Positions 42,767 through 51,454 of a stretch of 64,000 bases of DNA are shown here, piece by piece. Positions within the stretch are counted from its first letter, which is position 1. Each line of letters starts with the position of its first letter. The position numbers were made by a program, and so were the translations under genes. Under the pieces are notes generated by a model, which was not told the DNA's origin, did not search any database, and saw nothing but the letters and a program-made list of their open reading frames with translations. Source of the stretch: Rhodopirellula sp. (GTDB taxonomy: Bacteria; Planctomycetota; Planctomycetia; Pirellulales; Thermoguttaceae); assembly GCA_012728855.1 (NCBI GenBank), contig JAAYEH010000103.1:1-64000 (forward strand), read 5' to 3'.

Positions 42767-44044
42767 TCACGGCGGGAGATCCGTGTTGGCGACCCCCAGG
42801 CTGCCGGGGTGGAAGAGATTGTTCGAGAAGTGCAGGCCGCGCGGCGCGTTGGGGCCGCCGGCGATGATTACGGCGTACTGGTAGCGGGGCTTGCCGATGC
42901 AGTGGACGATGTTGCCCGTGACGATGACATCGGCCAGCGGCGGGTCGTCGGGCTGCTGACCGCTGTCGAACTTCAGGGGCGAGCGATCGTCGCCCCAGAT
43001 CCAGTTCGCGTCGCCGTGTCCGAAATCGGAGATGATGTTGTTGGCGATGATCGACCCCCCGTCGAAGTTTTCGGCATTGGCGGCGGCGCCGGGCATGAAG
43101 CCGACGGCCCACAGGCTGTTCCGCATGAACTGGTTGGCGCTGATCAGCACATTGCGAGAACCGTGCATCGCTTTCATGCCGATGAAGGCGTTGGCGACGA
43201 CGTTCTGCGCGACGATAGCGTGGTCGCAGTGCAGGTCGATGCCCTGCGCGGCGTTCTCGATGTGATTGCCGAGGATGCGGGTGAGGTCGCTTACTTCCGG
43301 GGACGAGACGATGATGCCGGATCCCTGTTGCCAATTGTCGACGTAGCCGGCGTCCCAGACCTGCTGGCTGATGATCGCGCCCTTTTGCGGATTGCGCTTT
43401 ACAAAGTCGCCGAGTTGGTACTTCGCTTTGATTTCGGGCGTGGGGGCGAGGTTCTCTTCGATGACATGGTTGCCTTCGATGAGGGTTCCCGTGCTATCGC
43501 CCACACTGATGCCGGTGCCGTCGGTGCAGCGGAAGGCATAACCCCAATCCTCGCTGCCGGTGCGATCGTCGATGCTCACTCGCATGTAGTTGCGAACCAG
43601 AGAGCGGCTGATCCGCGCCGCCCGGCAACTGCGCAGTGCGATCGCGCCGGAGCGGGTGCGGTTGTCGAGCACGCGGACATTGTCGATCACCAGGTCGCGG
43701 CAGCGGATGGCCAGAATGCCTTCGCAGGCGGTTTCCATCCTCCCCTCGGGCCGCGTGAGCGTAAGATCGCGAATCTCCGCGCCCGTGGCGTCCTCGATCT
43801 CGATGATCGGCTGGTCCGGGTTCTCCTGGATGATGCGCGCGGGGCCGAACAACCCGGCGCGAGACCCGCGGATGCGGATTTTCCCGGTGATGGTGTAATC
43901 CCCGGGCGGAACGAAGATCATCCGATCGGGATGTGCGTCCAACGCCTCCTGGATCGAGGCATGGTTTGCCACCGACAGACCGGCTGCGTCGGCCATAACG
44001 CCGCCGGCGATGAAGACGGCTGCGAAACGAAGGAGGCAGGTCAT
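42767..44044 (-). CDS. Secreted right-handed beta-helix protein
   Basis: 425 residues with a signal peptide (MTCLLRFAAVFIAGGVMADA). The pattern of a parallel beta-helix repeats through most of the length: SIQEALDAHPDRMIFVPPGD at the start (pectate-lyase-3-like), then rungs such as CEGILAIRCRDLVIDNVRVL and SGIIVSSPEVSDLTRILGNH. This fold includes polysaccharide lyases, epimerases and hydrolases; the catalytic type cannot be assigned. 32 bases separate it from the HINT-domain gene upstream. Confidence 0.82.
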   Translation of the reverse strand: MTCLLRFAAVFIAGGVMADAAGLSVANHASIQEALDAHPDRMIFVPPGDYTITGKIRIRGSRAGLFGPARIIQENPDQPIIEIEDATGAEIRDLTLTRPEGRMETACEGILAIRCRDLVIDNVRVLDNRTRSGAIALRSCRAARISRSLVRNYMRVSIDDRTGSEDWGYAFRCTDGTGISVGDSTGTLIEGNHVIEENLAPTPEIKAKYQLGDFVKRNPQKGAIISQQVWDAGYVDNWQQGSGIIVSSPEVSDLTRILGNHIENAAQGIDLHCDHAIVAQNVVANAFIGMKAMHGSRNVLISANQFMRNSLWAVGFMPGAAANAENFDGGSIIANNIISDFGHGDANWIWGDDRSPLKFDSGQQPDDPPLADVIVTGNIVHCIGKPRYQYAVIIAGGPNAPRGLHFSNNLFHPGSLGVANTDLPP

Positions 44045-44076
44045 GAAGCTCCCGGTGAAAGTAGTCGCTTTGCCCC

Positions 44077-45894
44077 CTACGGTTCACGGACTCGGTGCAA
44101 TCCCGGGAGCACGGCGGTGGTCGGTTGGCGGAAGTGGTTGTCGTGGACGAGCAGACCGATTCGGCCGACGAAATACGTATGGAAGTCGTCAACGACCAGG
44201 TTGTAGGCTTCGGCCGCCGGCTGTTCTTCGATCTGCCGGATCGGCCGGCTTCCGCCGAGACCGTGCAGTGGCTGGCCGTCCTGCAACTCCTTGGCCATCC
44301 GCCATCCGCCGCCGCTGACCCAAAACGGATGTCCCCGCGTCGCATCGATCTCTTCGCCTTCCACGTGGATCCGCCGCAGCGGGCTGGGAAGGCGAAGCGT
44401 GGTTTGCAGGACCGGCTTGTAGGCCAACTCGCCTGTTTGCGGATCCTGAGCCAGGACCAGATCGCCGGGCTGGATCTGCTCTACGGGGATCGTGCCGGTT
44501 TGTGTCCAGATCGGCGTGCCGCGTGCAAAACAGGAGGCATAGATATACGTCACTCGGATGAATGGCCCGTCGCGCACGAATCGAGAGTCGTCGTAGTTGT
44601 GCGTATACACCGGCTTCTCCCCCGGCGATTCGTATTCGTTGTAGTTCATCCACCAGTCCAGCCAGCGCTGCGGATCCGGTCCGAGATCCTCGCCCGCCAG
44701 GTCGTAGAGCAACCGGCTTGCGGCCTCGTTTCCTTCGTAGACTTCCCGGTTGTAAGCGTCGGCAGTCTGGCGGGCTGTCCGTGCGCGTTGCTGGTAGGAC
44801 TGGACGGTGCGCAGCCTGTTGGCGTACTTTGCAGAGGGAGTCGGCCCGTAAACCTGCACGGATCGGTTGATTCTGGGACCGGAACCGGAATAAGAAACCT
44901 TCAGCGCCGGAACGTCGGAGAATGCGGTGCTCGCCGTCGTCTTCACGATCGTCTTGGCCTGCGGGTTTTCGGCCGTGACGGTCGATGCGTACTCGACGTC
45001 GCCACGAGGGCTGACGCTGACCTCCTGCTCCAACTCGACGGGCCATCGCATCCCGGCCAACACCTGCGGCACGGATTGATGCAGTGGCCGCCGTTTCAGT
45101 TGCGCCAGCGCGGCCTCTCGCACGGCGTCGCACGGCGACTCGGTCAAGCGGATCAAGGACGCAGCCGCCGAGTCGCCGCGGATCTTGCCCAGCAGCGCGA
45201 CGACATCCAAACCGAGCCGCTCGCTGCAAGGAGCGATCACCGTTTCCAGCCCGGCGGCGGCCGCCGGATCGGAAATATCACGGAGCCGCTGCCACGCCAC
45301 GTCGGCCTGTTCGGAATCATCGCTCCCGAGCAGAGCCCGGGCCAGCCTCTGCAAACGCTCGGACCATTCTCGCTCGGCGCGCTGCCGGGTCTGCCGCACG
45401 GTGACCTCGTCGCGAGAGACCAACTCCCCTTCGTACCAGCAGAGCCCCAGCGCCGCCAGAGCCTCCGGTTCGTTGGGCGAGAGTTCGAGCAACGTCAGCC
45501 AATGGAACCGCTGCTGCTGGGCCAGCTTGGATTGCCGGCACCAGCGGGCCATCGAGAGGTGGGCTGCGGCCGGAATCATCCGCTCGTAGCATTCGGCGAG
45601 CGTCTGCCGGTATCGCGCCAGCAGCGGATCCTCGGCGGCGGCTTGCTGGGATTCGGTTACCGTCAACCATTGGCGACCGACGCGCATTTGGCCGGCATGC
45701 CAGCGGGCCGCCTCGCACTGCGGCGATAGTCGCAATGCCTGCTCCAGCAAGTCACGGCGCCGGGCGTTGTCGCCAAGCAGTTCCGCTTCGAGCGCCAACT
45801 CGACCAGCCGATCCGCCTTGGAACTCTTGGCTTCACCCGCGTCGACCGCCGGTGATGCCGTCAGGACCACAAAGACAAGCAGCGACGTACTCAT
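44077..45894 (-). CDS. Secreted HEAT/TPR protein ending in a HINT domain
   Basis: 605 residues: short signal peptide (MSTSLLVFVVLTASPAVDA), a helical repeat region (about 25-285), a middle beta region (about 285-450), then a HINT (hedgehog/intein) autoprocessing domain from 453: CFARGTPI with C455, PVEQIQPGDLVLAQDPQTGE, RGHPFWVSGGGW and YNLVVDDFHTYFVG, ending in VHDN at about 583-586. In polymorphic toxins the HINT domain releases a toxin after such a site; here only about 19 residues follow. It may be a toxin delivery protein that has lost its payload, or may use HINT for self-cleavage or anchoring. Confidence 0.82.
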   Translation of the reverse strand: MSTSLLVFVVLTASPAVDAGEAKSSKADRLVELALEAELLGDNARRRDLLEQALRLSPQCEAARWHAGQMRVGRQWLTVTESQQAAAEDPLLARYRQTLAECYERMIPAAAHLSMARWCRQSKLAQQQRFHWLTLLELSPNEPEALAALGLCWYEGELVSRDEVTVRQTRQRAEREWSERLQRLARALLGSDDSEQADVAWQRLRDISDPAAAAGLETVIAPCSERLGLDVVALLGKIRGDSAAASLIRLTESPCDAVREAALAQLKRRPLHQSVPQVLAGMRWPVELEQEVSVSPRGDVEYASTVTAENPQAKTIVKTTASTAFSDVPALKVSYSGSGPRINRSVQVYGPTPSAKYANRLRTVQSYQQRARTARQTADAYNREVYEGNEAASRLLYDLAGEDLGPDPQRWLDWWMNYNEYESPGEKPVYTHNYDDSRFVRDGPFIRVTYIYASCFARGTPIWTQTGTIPVEQIQPGDLVLAQDPQTGELAYKPVLQTTLRLPSPLRRIHVEGEEIDATRGHPFWVSGGGWRMAKELQDGQPLHGLGGSRPIRQIEEQPAAEAYNLVVDDFHTYFVGRIGLLVHDNHFRQPTTAVLPGLHRVREP

Positions 45895-45996
45895 GGTCGT
45901 CGAGCCTCGTATAAGAATGTCCCGGTCTGGCCGTCATGATAGCGACTGCCGTTCCAGCCTGTCAAGCAAGGACACACTCCCGGTAATCGCTCAGCA

Positions 45997-46030
45997 CCCG
46001 CCGCCCGGGGCATCCGCAGGCTCGAATGGC
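45997..46030. repeat. 34-bp direct repeat, left of toxin-antitoxin pair
   Basis: CCGCCGCCCGGGGC core, matching 47191-47224 at about 29 of 34 positions, in the same orientation. The two copies bracket the RES/Xre genes. Confidence 0.7.
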
Positions 46031-46039
46031 CTTGCTCAT

Positions 46040-46510
46040 CTACGTGATTTTGAGCAGGCGCGGGTCGAAAACGAACGGGCGCGGCACCGTCCGGACGATC
46101 GCCGGAAAGTCCCCATGTGCCGGATTGAGCAGGTAATTGCTCTCGCTATCCACCAACACGCTGGGAACACGGAGCACCGCCGAGCCGATGCCGGCTACCC
46201 ACTGGTCGCCCAGGCTACGCATGGCGGGCGGCGGTGGGTCCATTCGCCAATCGGTCGGCAGTCGGGCGCGATCCATCTCTTGGACCAGCGTCTCCTCGAA
46301 TGTCACCTCGGCGAGGAGATAGCTGCCGAGGATTTCGTGCGCATCAAGGTGAACCAGCATTTCCAAGATCGCCAGCGATGCGCTGCCGGCGGTGTACACC
46401 ATGGCAGTGCCCTTGCTGTTCCATCGACCTCCGTACAACCGGGCTCCCTCGCCCGTAAAGGCAGCGCCAGCGTGCTTCGCTTTAACGATCCGCCATGCAT
46501 GGACGGTCAC
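46040..46510 (-). CDS. RES-domain toxin
   Basis: 156 residues starting at GTG 46510, which overlaps the antitoxin stop (GTGA). The RES fold is visible: WRIVKAKHAGAAFTGEGARL, YGGRWNSKGTAMVYTAGSAS (the R-G-RWNS and Y-S blocks) and late SNYLLNPAHGDFPAI with the family's Asn-Pro-x-His. RES toxins degrade NAD+ in the cytoplasm and stop growth. Longer frames upstream run through the antitoxin gene out of phase and are not used. It looks intact. Confidence 0.92.
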   Translation of the reverse strand: MTVHAWRIVKAKHAGAAFTGEGARLYGGRWNSKGTAMVYTAGSASLAILEMLVHLDAHEILGSYLLAEVTFEETLVQEMDRARLPTDWRMDPPPPAMRSLGDQWVAGIGSAVLRVPSVLVDSESNYLLNPAHGDFPAIVRTVPRPFVFDPRLLKIT

Positions 46511-46989
46511 GTAAATACTCCATGCTCCAGACGGCCGATCACATCTTCCACCTCGCGGGCGCCGATCTCCGTTTCCAAGGCACTCAGCGGGGCTTCCCCG
46601 CCAAGCGCCTTCTGCGGCCCCTCCAACCATGCCCGCGCCGCGTCAAGGTTTCCCTCGAACAAGTTCATGGCCTTCTCGAATACCATCGCGAGGCGCAGCA
46701 GTCGTTCGGACTCGGCCTTGGTCAGCCTGCCGACCGCTTTTCGACGGGCGAGCGTGCGTGGCGGAATCTCCACGATGCGGGCGATTCGTTCTGTGGGCAA
46801 CCGGCTTGCCCGCTGGAATCGCTCGATCGCGCGGTACGGGAAGCCCTTCTTCACCTGCTTCACTACGGAGCGAAGATCTCCAGCCTGAATGCCGAGGCTG
46901 TTCCTCGTTACGGATGCTGTCGTCGTCAATCCGGCATGGAATGACCGCTCTTCGGGCCGGTCGATCGGGCTATCGGTTGAAGCCGCCAT
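46507..46989 (-). CDS. Xre/ParS-type antitoxin of RES system
   Basis: About 160 residues from ATG 46989, with AAGGGG eight bases upstream (an earlier in-frame ATG is at 47019). Helical N-terminal Xre-like region (FPYRAIERFQRASRLPTERI, ARIVEIPPRTLARRKAVGRL) and the C-terminal DUF2384 toxin-binding domain (AMNLFEGNLDAARAWLEGPQ, GGEAPLSALETEIGAREVED). Antitoxin gene comes first and the toxin overlaps it, the usual order for RES/Xre. It should also repress its own promoter. Confidence 0.92.
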   Translation of the reverse strand: MAASTDSPIDRPEERSFHAGLTTTASVTRNSLGIQAGDLRSVVKQVKKGFPYRAIERFQRASRLPTERIARIVEIPPRTLARRKAVGRLTKAESERLLRLAMVFEKAMNLFEGNLDAARAWLEGPQKALGGEAPLSALETEIGAREVEDVIGRLEHGVFT

Positions 46990-47190
46990 TGCGCATCCCC
47001 TTGAGTTGAGCTTTGCCATCTGGCACGATTATAACCGCCATTCGGCAGTGCGGCAATACGAAGAGAAAGGCAGGCTGCAAACCTGATCCACGTTGTGCTG
47101 CCGGGAGGGACACTCTCGGCCGGCTTCCCCTGTCACAACCCCGATAGTCGAAACGACCGCTCCAGAACCATGCAATCCGCCCTTTCGATA

Positions 47191-47224
47191 TCCGCCGCCC
47201 GGGGCGTCCGCCGGCTCAAACGGC
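47191..47224. repeat. 34-bp direct repeat, right of toxin-antitoxin pair
   Basis: Second copy of the sequence at 45997-46030, about 200 bases upstream of the antitoxin start and before the histidine kinase gene. Confidence 0.7.
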
Positions 47225-47312
47225 ACCTCGGGCCTCGGCTTTTCTTGGACAACCCCCACCGGCTGTCCTACCCTTGAGTAGCAATCCCAAACCCAAGGCG
47301 CTCGATGAAGCA

Positions 47313-48800
47313 ATGAGGATCCACGGCATCAATACGACCGCAATAGCTTCAGCCGCGGCGCTGGCTTTGGCCGGCGGTTCCGCGGTAACGGCGATTCTCG
47401 GCCCGCTCTTCAGCGCCGACACCATGTTGCTTCGCCTGGGCGTTCTGGCGGGCGCGGCATTGCTCGGCGCAGCCATTGTCGCGGGCATCCTGTGGCGGCT
47501 GCGATCCGACCGAACGGCTCTCCAGCGGCTCTTGGACGGCCTGGCGCGACTCAACCTGGAAGAACTGCGAGCGGAAACCATCGCCGGCGAACTGCCGCCC
47601 TTGCCATCCGGCAGCCGGTGGCAGCCGCTTGCCGACCGCGTTCGTCAAGCGCTGTTGTGTCAGGCGGAGCGGGTGTGCGACTTGGAACACGCGCGGACCG
47701 CGCTGGAGATTCGATGCCGGCGCGCCGAGGGCCAGGCCGCCCGCGTCAAGGCGATTCTCGCCGGGCTGCCCGATCCGATCGTCGCCATTGATGATCTCGA
47801 CGAGGTGGTGCTAGCCAATCCGGCCGCCGAATCGCTGCTGTGCCTCGATCTGGAGAAGGTGGAAGACCGAGGGATTGCCGGACTGATTCGCTGCCAGAAG
47901 CTGGTCGAGTTGTTGACCACTGCCTGCCATCGACCGTCGGCGGCGAACCGTACCGACGAATGGCAGTGGACTGACGGCGAGGGCCAATCGCGCTGGTACC
48001 GCATCCGCGCTTCGAAACTCGCGCCGGAGGCGGACGGCGGCGCGGCGCCGACCGGGGCCGTGGCGGTCCTCCGCGAAATCGGCGAACAGAAAGCGCTGCA
48101 GAAGCGCAATGCGGAGTTCGTCTCGGCGGTGAGCCACGAGATGAAGACCCCGCTGGCCGGCATCAAGGCGTACGTCGAGTTGTTGGCCGACGGCGAGGCC
48201 GAAGACGAGGCGACTCGCGAAGATTTCCTCGCCGTGATCAACGGCCAGGTCGACCGTCTCCAACGGCTGATCGACAACATGCTCAATTTGGCTCGCATTG
48301 AAGCAGGAGTGGTCCAGGTCCGCAAAGACCATCGCTCGCTGAACGAACTGCTGGAGGAAGCGGCCCACGTGGTGCAGCCCGCCGCCCAGAGCAAGAGCAT
48401 CGAGCTGGTCGTGAACCTCAGCCCGCTCTACCTCGGCGTCTATGCCGATCGCGACATGCTGCTGCAGGCGGCGATCAACCTGCTATCCAACGCCGTCAAG
48501 TACACGCGCGCCGGCGGACGCGTCGCGCTGGGCAGCCGGCTGGACGGAGAACACGTTGTCTTTGAAGTCGATGATAACGGCGTCGGTCTGAGCGAAGAGG
48601 ATTGCCGGCAGGTGTTCGAGAAGTTCTACCGCGTGAAGAAAGACAAGGAAATGGCGGCAGGCACGGGGCTGGGGCTGCCGCTGGCGAAGCACATTGTCGA
48701 GGATGTCCACGGCGGGCTGCTGACGGTGAAAAGCAAGCCGGGCGCCGGCAGCACGTTCCGAGTGGCCTTGCCCGGGGCGAAAGCGTTACAGACGGCTTAG
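47313..48800 (+). CDS. Membrane sensor histidine kinase with PAS domain
   Basis: About 495 residues from ATG 47313 (TTG 47274 is an alternative; neither has a strong ribosome site). Two membrane helices (about 8-30 and 38-60), a PAS domain (about 145-270; AILAGLPDPIVAIDDLDEVV), the phospho-acceptor helix FVSAVSHEMKTPLAGIKAYV, and the ATP-binding domain with N-box INLLSNAVKYT, G1 DDNGVGL and G2 GTGLGLPLAKHIVE. PhoR/ResE-like layout. The response regulator gene follows after the G palindrome, and the secretion ATPase genes after that, so it may control pilus or secretion activity (inference). Confidence 0.92.
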   Translation: MRIHGINTTAIASAAALALAGGSAVTAILGPLFSADTMLLRLGVLAGAALLGAAIVAGILWRLRSDRTALQRLLDGLARLNLEELRAETIAGELPPLPSGSRWQPLADRVRQALLCQAERVCDLEHARTALEIRCRRAEGQAARVKAILAGLPDPIVAIDDLDEVVLANPAAESLLCLDLEKVEDRGIAGLIRCQKLVELLTTACHRPSAANRTDEWQWTDGEGQSRWYRIRASKLAPEADGGAAPTGAVAVLREIGEQKALQKRNAEFVSAVSHEMKTPLAGIKAYVELLADGEAEDEATREDFLAVINGQVDRLQRLIDNMLNLARIEAGVVQVRKDHRSLNELLEEAAHVVQPAAQSKSIELVVNLSPLYLGVYADRDMLLQAAINLLSNAVKYTRAGGRVALGSRLDGEHVVFEVDDNGVGLSEEDCRQVFEKFYRVKKDKEMAAGTGLGLPLAKHIVEDVHGGLLTVKSKPGAGSTFRVALPGAKALQTA

Positions 48801-48831
48801 ATGAACCGAAAAACCAAGAAGAAACACGAAT

Positions 48832-48960
48832 CGTTTAACCGCAGTGCCCAACGGGCCGCGCGCGGAGCAGAAAAGGAATCTCCATCCGTCGCAGCCCCCC
48901 GCACGATTCCGCGCCTTGTCCGCCACGCGCGCGGCCCGTTGGGCACAGCGGTTAAACGAC
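48832..48960. repeat. Palindromic element G between kinase and regulator genes
   Basis: Arms of about 35 bases (from 48832 and up to 48960) begin TCGTTTAACCGC and share CCCAACGGGCC; they pair with one A-A mismatch and a small bulge. It fills the 191-base gap between the kinase and receiver genes and could shift their relative expression. Confidence 0.9.
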
Positions 48961-48991
48961 CAACAAAACCTTAAGCCTTGCGGCAAATGAA

Positions 48992-49417
48992 ATGAACATG
49001 CGCGTGCTGCTTTGCGACGACGAGATCCACATTCTGCGGGCGGCTGAGTTCAAACTGAAACGCGCCGGTTGCGATGTTCGCACCGCCGGCGACGGCGAGG
49101 AAGGGTGGGAGGTGATCCTCGGCTGGCTTCCCGACATCGTGATCACCGACTGCCAGATGCCGCGACTCGACGGTCTCGGGCTGGTGCGGCGGATCCGTGA
49201 GGAGCCCGCGACTCGCGATCTTCCCATCCTGATGCTCACTGCCAAAGGTTTCGAGTTGAGCCCCGAGGAACTGCTGGCGAACTGGAACGTGGCGGCGTTG
49301 ATTGCCAAGCCTTTCAGCCCGCGAGAATTGCTGGAAACGGTGAAACGGGTGCTCACTGAACCCCAACCCTCCAACCCCGAACCCTCCTGTGCATCTTCCG
49401 TCGGAAATCTTTGGTGA
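48992..49417 (+). CDS. Single-domain response regulator (CheY-like)
   Basis: 141 residues, receiver only: acidic pair in LLCDDE, phospho-acceptor Asp in DIVITDCQMPRLDG, threonine in LMLTAKG and lysine in IAKPFSPRELL. No output domain, so it must act through protein contacts, possibly on the downstream STAS or ATPase proteins. Its last 29 bases overlap the STAS gene. An alternative start is ATG 48998. Confidence 0.92.
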   Translation: MNMRVLLCDDEIHILRAAEFKLKRAGCDVRTAGDGEEGWEVILGWLPDIVITDCQMPRLDGLGLVRRIREEPATRDLPILMLTAKGFELSPEELLANWNVAALIAKPFSPRELLETVKRVLTEPQPSNPEPSCASSVGNLW

Positions 49418-49715
49418 CGTAATCGTCGTCCACACCCCGGACGAGTTCACTGCGGACCAGGGCGAGCAACTTGCGCCCTACCTGGCCCGCTTGGAGCGTC
49501 GCAACGTGGTGGTTGATCTCGACAGCACCGAGATGCTCGACAGCGCGGCGCTCTGCGCCTTGCTGGATGCCCAGGATCTGCTGCGGGCGGAGAGCGGCCG
49601 GGTGAAGATCGCCACGAGCAACCCGGCTAACCGCAAGATCCTCGAAATCACTCGCCTCGACGAGCAACTGGAAGTCTTCGGCAGCGTCGTCGAGGCGGTC
49701 AAGAGCTACCGGTAA
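49389..49715 (+). CDS. STAS-domain protein
   Basis: 108 residues from GTG 49389, inside the end of the receiver gene in another frame. STAS fold with the strand DVIVVHTPDEFTADQG, NVVVDLDSTEMLDSAALCAL (the DS motif that anti-sigma-factor antagonists have phosphorylated) and a C-terminal helix. Likely a switch protein whose partner kinase is not in the window. The overlap with the receiver gene and short distance to the ATPase gene suggest joint regulation. Confidence 0.85.
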   Translation: MHLPSEIFGDVIVVHTPDEFTADQGEQLAPYLARLERRNVVVDLDSTEMLDSAALCALLDAQDLLRAESGRVKIATSNPANRKILEITRLDEQLEVFGSVVEAVKSYR

Positions 49716-49727
49716 TTGGAATCCTTC

Positions 49728-51443
49728 ATGGCTACCGCCGTCCACCCCCCCCGACGCCTCGGCGACCTGCTGGTGCAGAAAGGCTACCTCTCGGAGGAGC
49801 ATCTCACCGCTGCGCTGGCGCGGCAGCGGCAGGGCGGGCGAAGCAAGCTGCTGGGGGAGATCCTCGTCGAAATGGAGTTCTGCAGCGAAGATCAGGTGGT
49901 CGAGTGCCTGGCTGCCGAGTATGGCGTGCCTTATGCCAGGCTCGAAGCCCGCCTGGTCGATCCGAAGATCGTCGACGTGCTGCCGCGCGACTACATCGAG
50001 CAGAACCTCGTTCTGCCGCTGTTCGTGGTCCGCGGTACGCTGACGATCGCCGTCGCCGAGCCGGCCAATCTCTTCCTGATCGACGAGATCCGCAGCCTGG
50101 CCAATCTCGACGTCCAAATCGTGGCGGCCACTCCCAAAGACATTCGGCGGATGGTAACCTCGCTGCCGAACTCCAAGGTCTTTGTGATCGACGACATTAT
50201 CGAGGACTCCGACGCGGCGGACGTTACGCTGATCGAGGATGCCATCGAGGACATCGGCGACGTGGAGGAGATCGCCGGCCAGTCGCCCGTCATCCGGCTG
50301 GTGAATTACATCGTCTTCAACGCCGTCAAGGAAGGGGCGAGCGATATTCACATCGAGCCGGCGGAGCGCTGCCTGCGGATCCGCTACCGCATCGACGGCC
50401 GCCTGCACAAGGCGTTGGAGGTGCCGCAGCACCTGCTCAACGCCGTGAACAGCCGCATCAAGATCATGGCCTCGCTCGACATCAGCGAGCGGCGGCTGCC
50501 GCAGGACGGCCGCGTCCACGTCCTCTTGGACGGCCGCAAGATCGACCTCCGCGTCAGCACGTTCCCGACCACGCGCGGCGAGAAGACGGTGATCCGCGTG
50601 CTCGACACCCGCAGTGTCTCGCTCAACCTGGACGATCTGGGGTTTGCCGAAGACGTGCTGGCGAAGTTCCGCCAGAGCATCGTCGCTCCCAACGGCATCG
50701 TCCTGGTCACCGGACCGACCGGAAGCGGCAAATCGACCACGCTCTACGGGGCGCTCAATGCGATCAGTTCGATGGAGAACAATGTCTGCACGGTCGAGGA
50801 TCCGATCGAATACCACCTGCCGCTGATCAATCAGTTTCAGGTGCAGGAAAAGATCGGCCTGACGTTCTCTCGCGCGCTGCGAACGCTCTTGCGGCAGGAT
50901 CCCGACGTGATCATGGTCGGCGAGATTCGCGACGAGGAGACGGCGCGGACGGCAATCCAAGCCGCCCTGACGGGGCATCTCGTCTTCAGCACCCTGCACA
51001 CCAACGACGCCTGCTCAGCCGTCACGCGGTTGATCAACATGGGCGTGGAGCCGTATTTGATCGGCGCGGCGTTGAACATGGTCCTGGCGCAGCGCCTGGT
51101 GCGGCGCGTCTGCTTCAAGTGCCGCGAGACCTACGAACCGCCGCGCACGCTCCGCAAGGCCCTGGAGAAGATGGATTGCCGCTTCGATGCCTTCTATCGA
51201 GGCGTCGGATGCCGGAGCTGTCGCAACACCGGCTTCCGGGGGCGGATCGGCATCCACGAAGTGCTGGCGATCGACGACGAAATCCGCGACGCCATCGTCT
51301 CGGACCCCAGCGTGGCCAATCTTCGCCGCCTCGCCGTGCAGCACGGCATGGTTCAGCTTCACCAGGACGGTTTCCGCAAAGTCCGCGAGGGGATCACCAC
51401 CATCGAGGAGATCCTTCAGATCGCCGGAGACGTGACGGCATAA
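49728..51443 (+). CDS. PilB/GspE-type secretion or pilus assembly ATPase
   Basis: 571 residues from ATG 49728 (an in-frame TTG is at 49716). N-terminal MshEN-like domain (about 5-150; LGDLLVQKGYLSEEHLTAAL), then the hexameric ATPase: Walker A GPTGSGKST, Asp box EDPIEYHL, Walker B DPDVIMVGEIRDEETA, His box LHTNDACSA and a tetracysteine zinc site (CFKC and CRSC). It powers pilin or pseudopilin assembly at the inner membrane, together with the GspF protein encoded 11 bases later. It is the only such ATPase in the window, while four GspF-like proteins exist. Confidence 0.95.
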   Translation: MATAVHPPRRLGDLLVQKGYLSEEHLTAALARQRQGGRSKLLGEILVEMEFCSEDQVVECLAAEYGVPYARLEARLVDPKIVDVLPRDYIEQNLVLPLFVVRGTLTIAVAEPANLFLIDEIRSLANLDVQIVAATPKDIRRMVTSLPNSKVFVIDDIIEDSDAADVTLIEDAIEDIGDVEEIAGQSPVIRLVNYIVFNAVKEGASDIHIEPAERCLRIRYRIDGRLHKALEVPQHLLNAVNSRIKIMASLDISERRLPQDGRVHVLLDGRKIDLRVSTFPTTRGEKTVIRVLDTRSVSLNLDDLGFAEDVLAKFRQSIVAPNGIVLVTGPTGSGKSTTLYGALNAISSMENNVCTVEDPIEYHLPLINQFQVQEKIGLTFSRALRTLLRQDPDVIMVGEIRDEETARTAIQAALTGHLVFSTLHTNDACSAVTRLINMGVEPYLIGAALNMVLAQRLVRRVCFKCRETYEPPRTLRKALEKMDCRFDAFYRGVGCRSCRNTGFRGRIGIHEVLAIDDEIRDAIVSDPSVANLRRLAVQHGMVQLHQDGFRKVREGITTIEEILQIAGDVTA

Positions 51444-51454
51444 GGAACGCAGAG

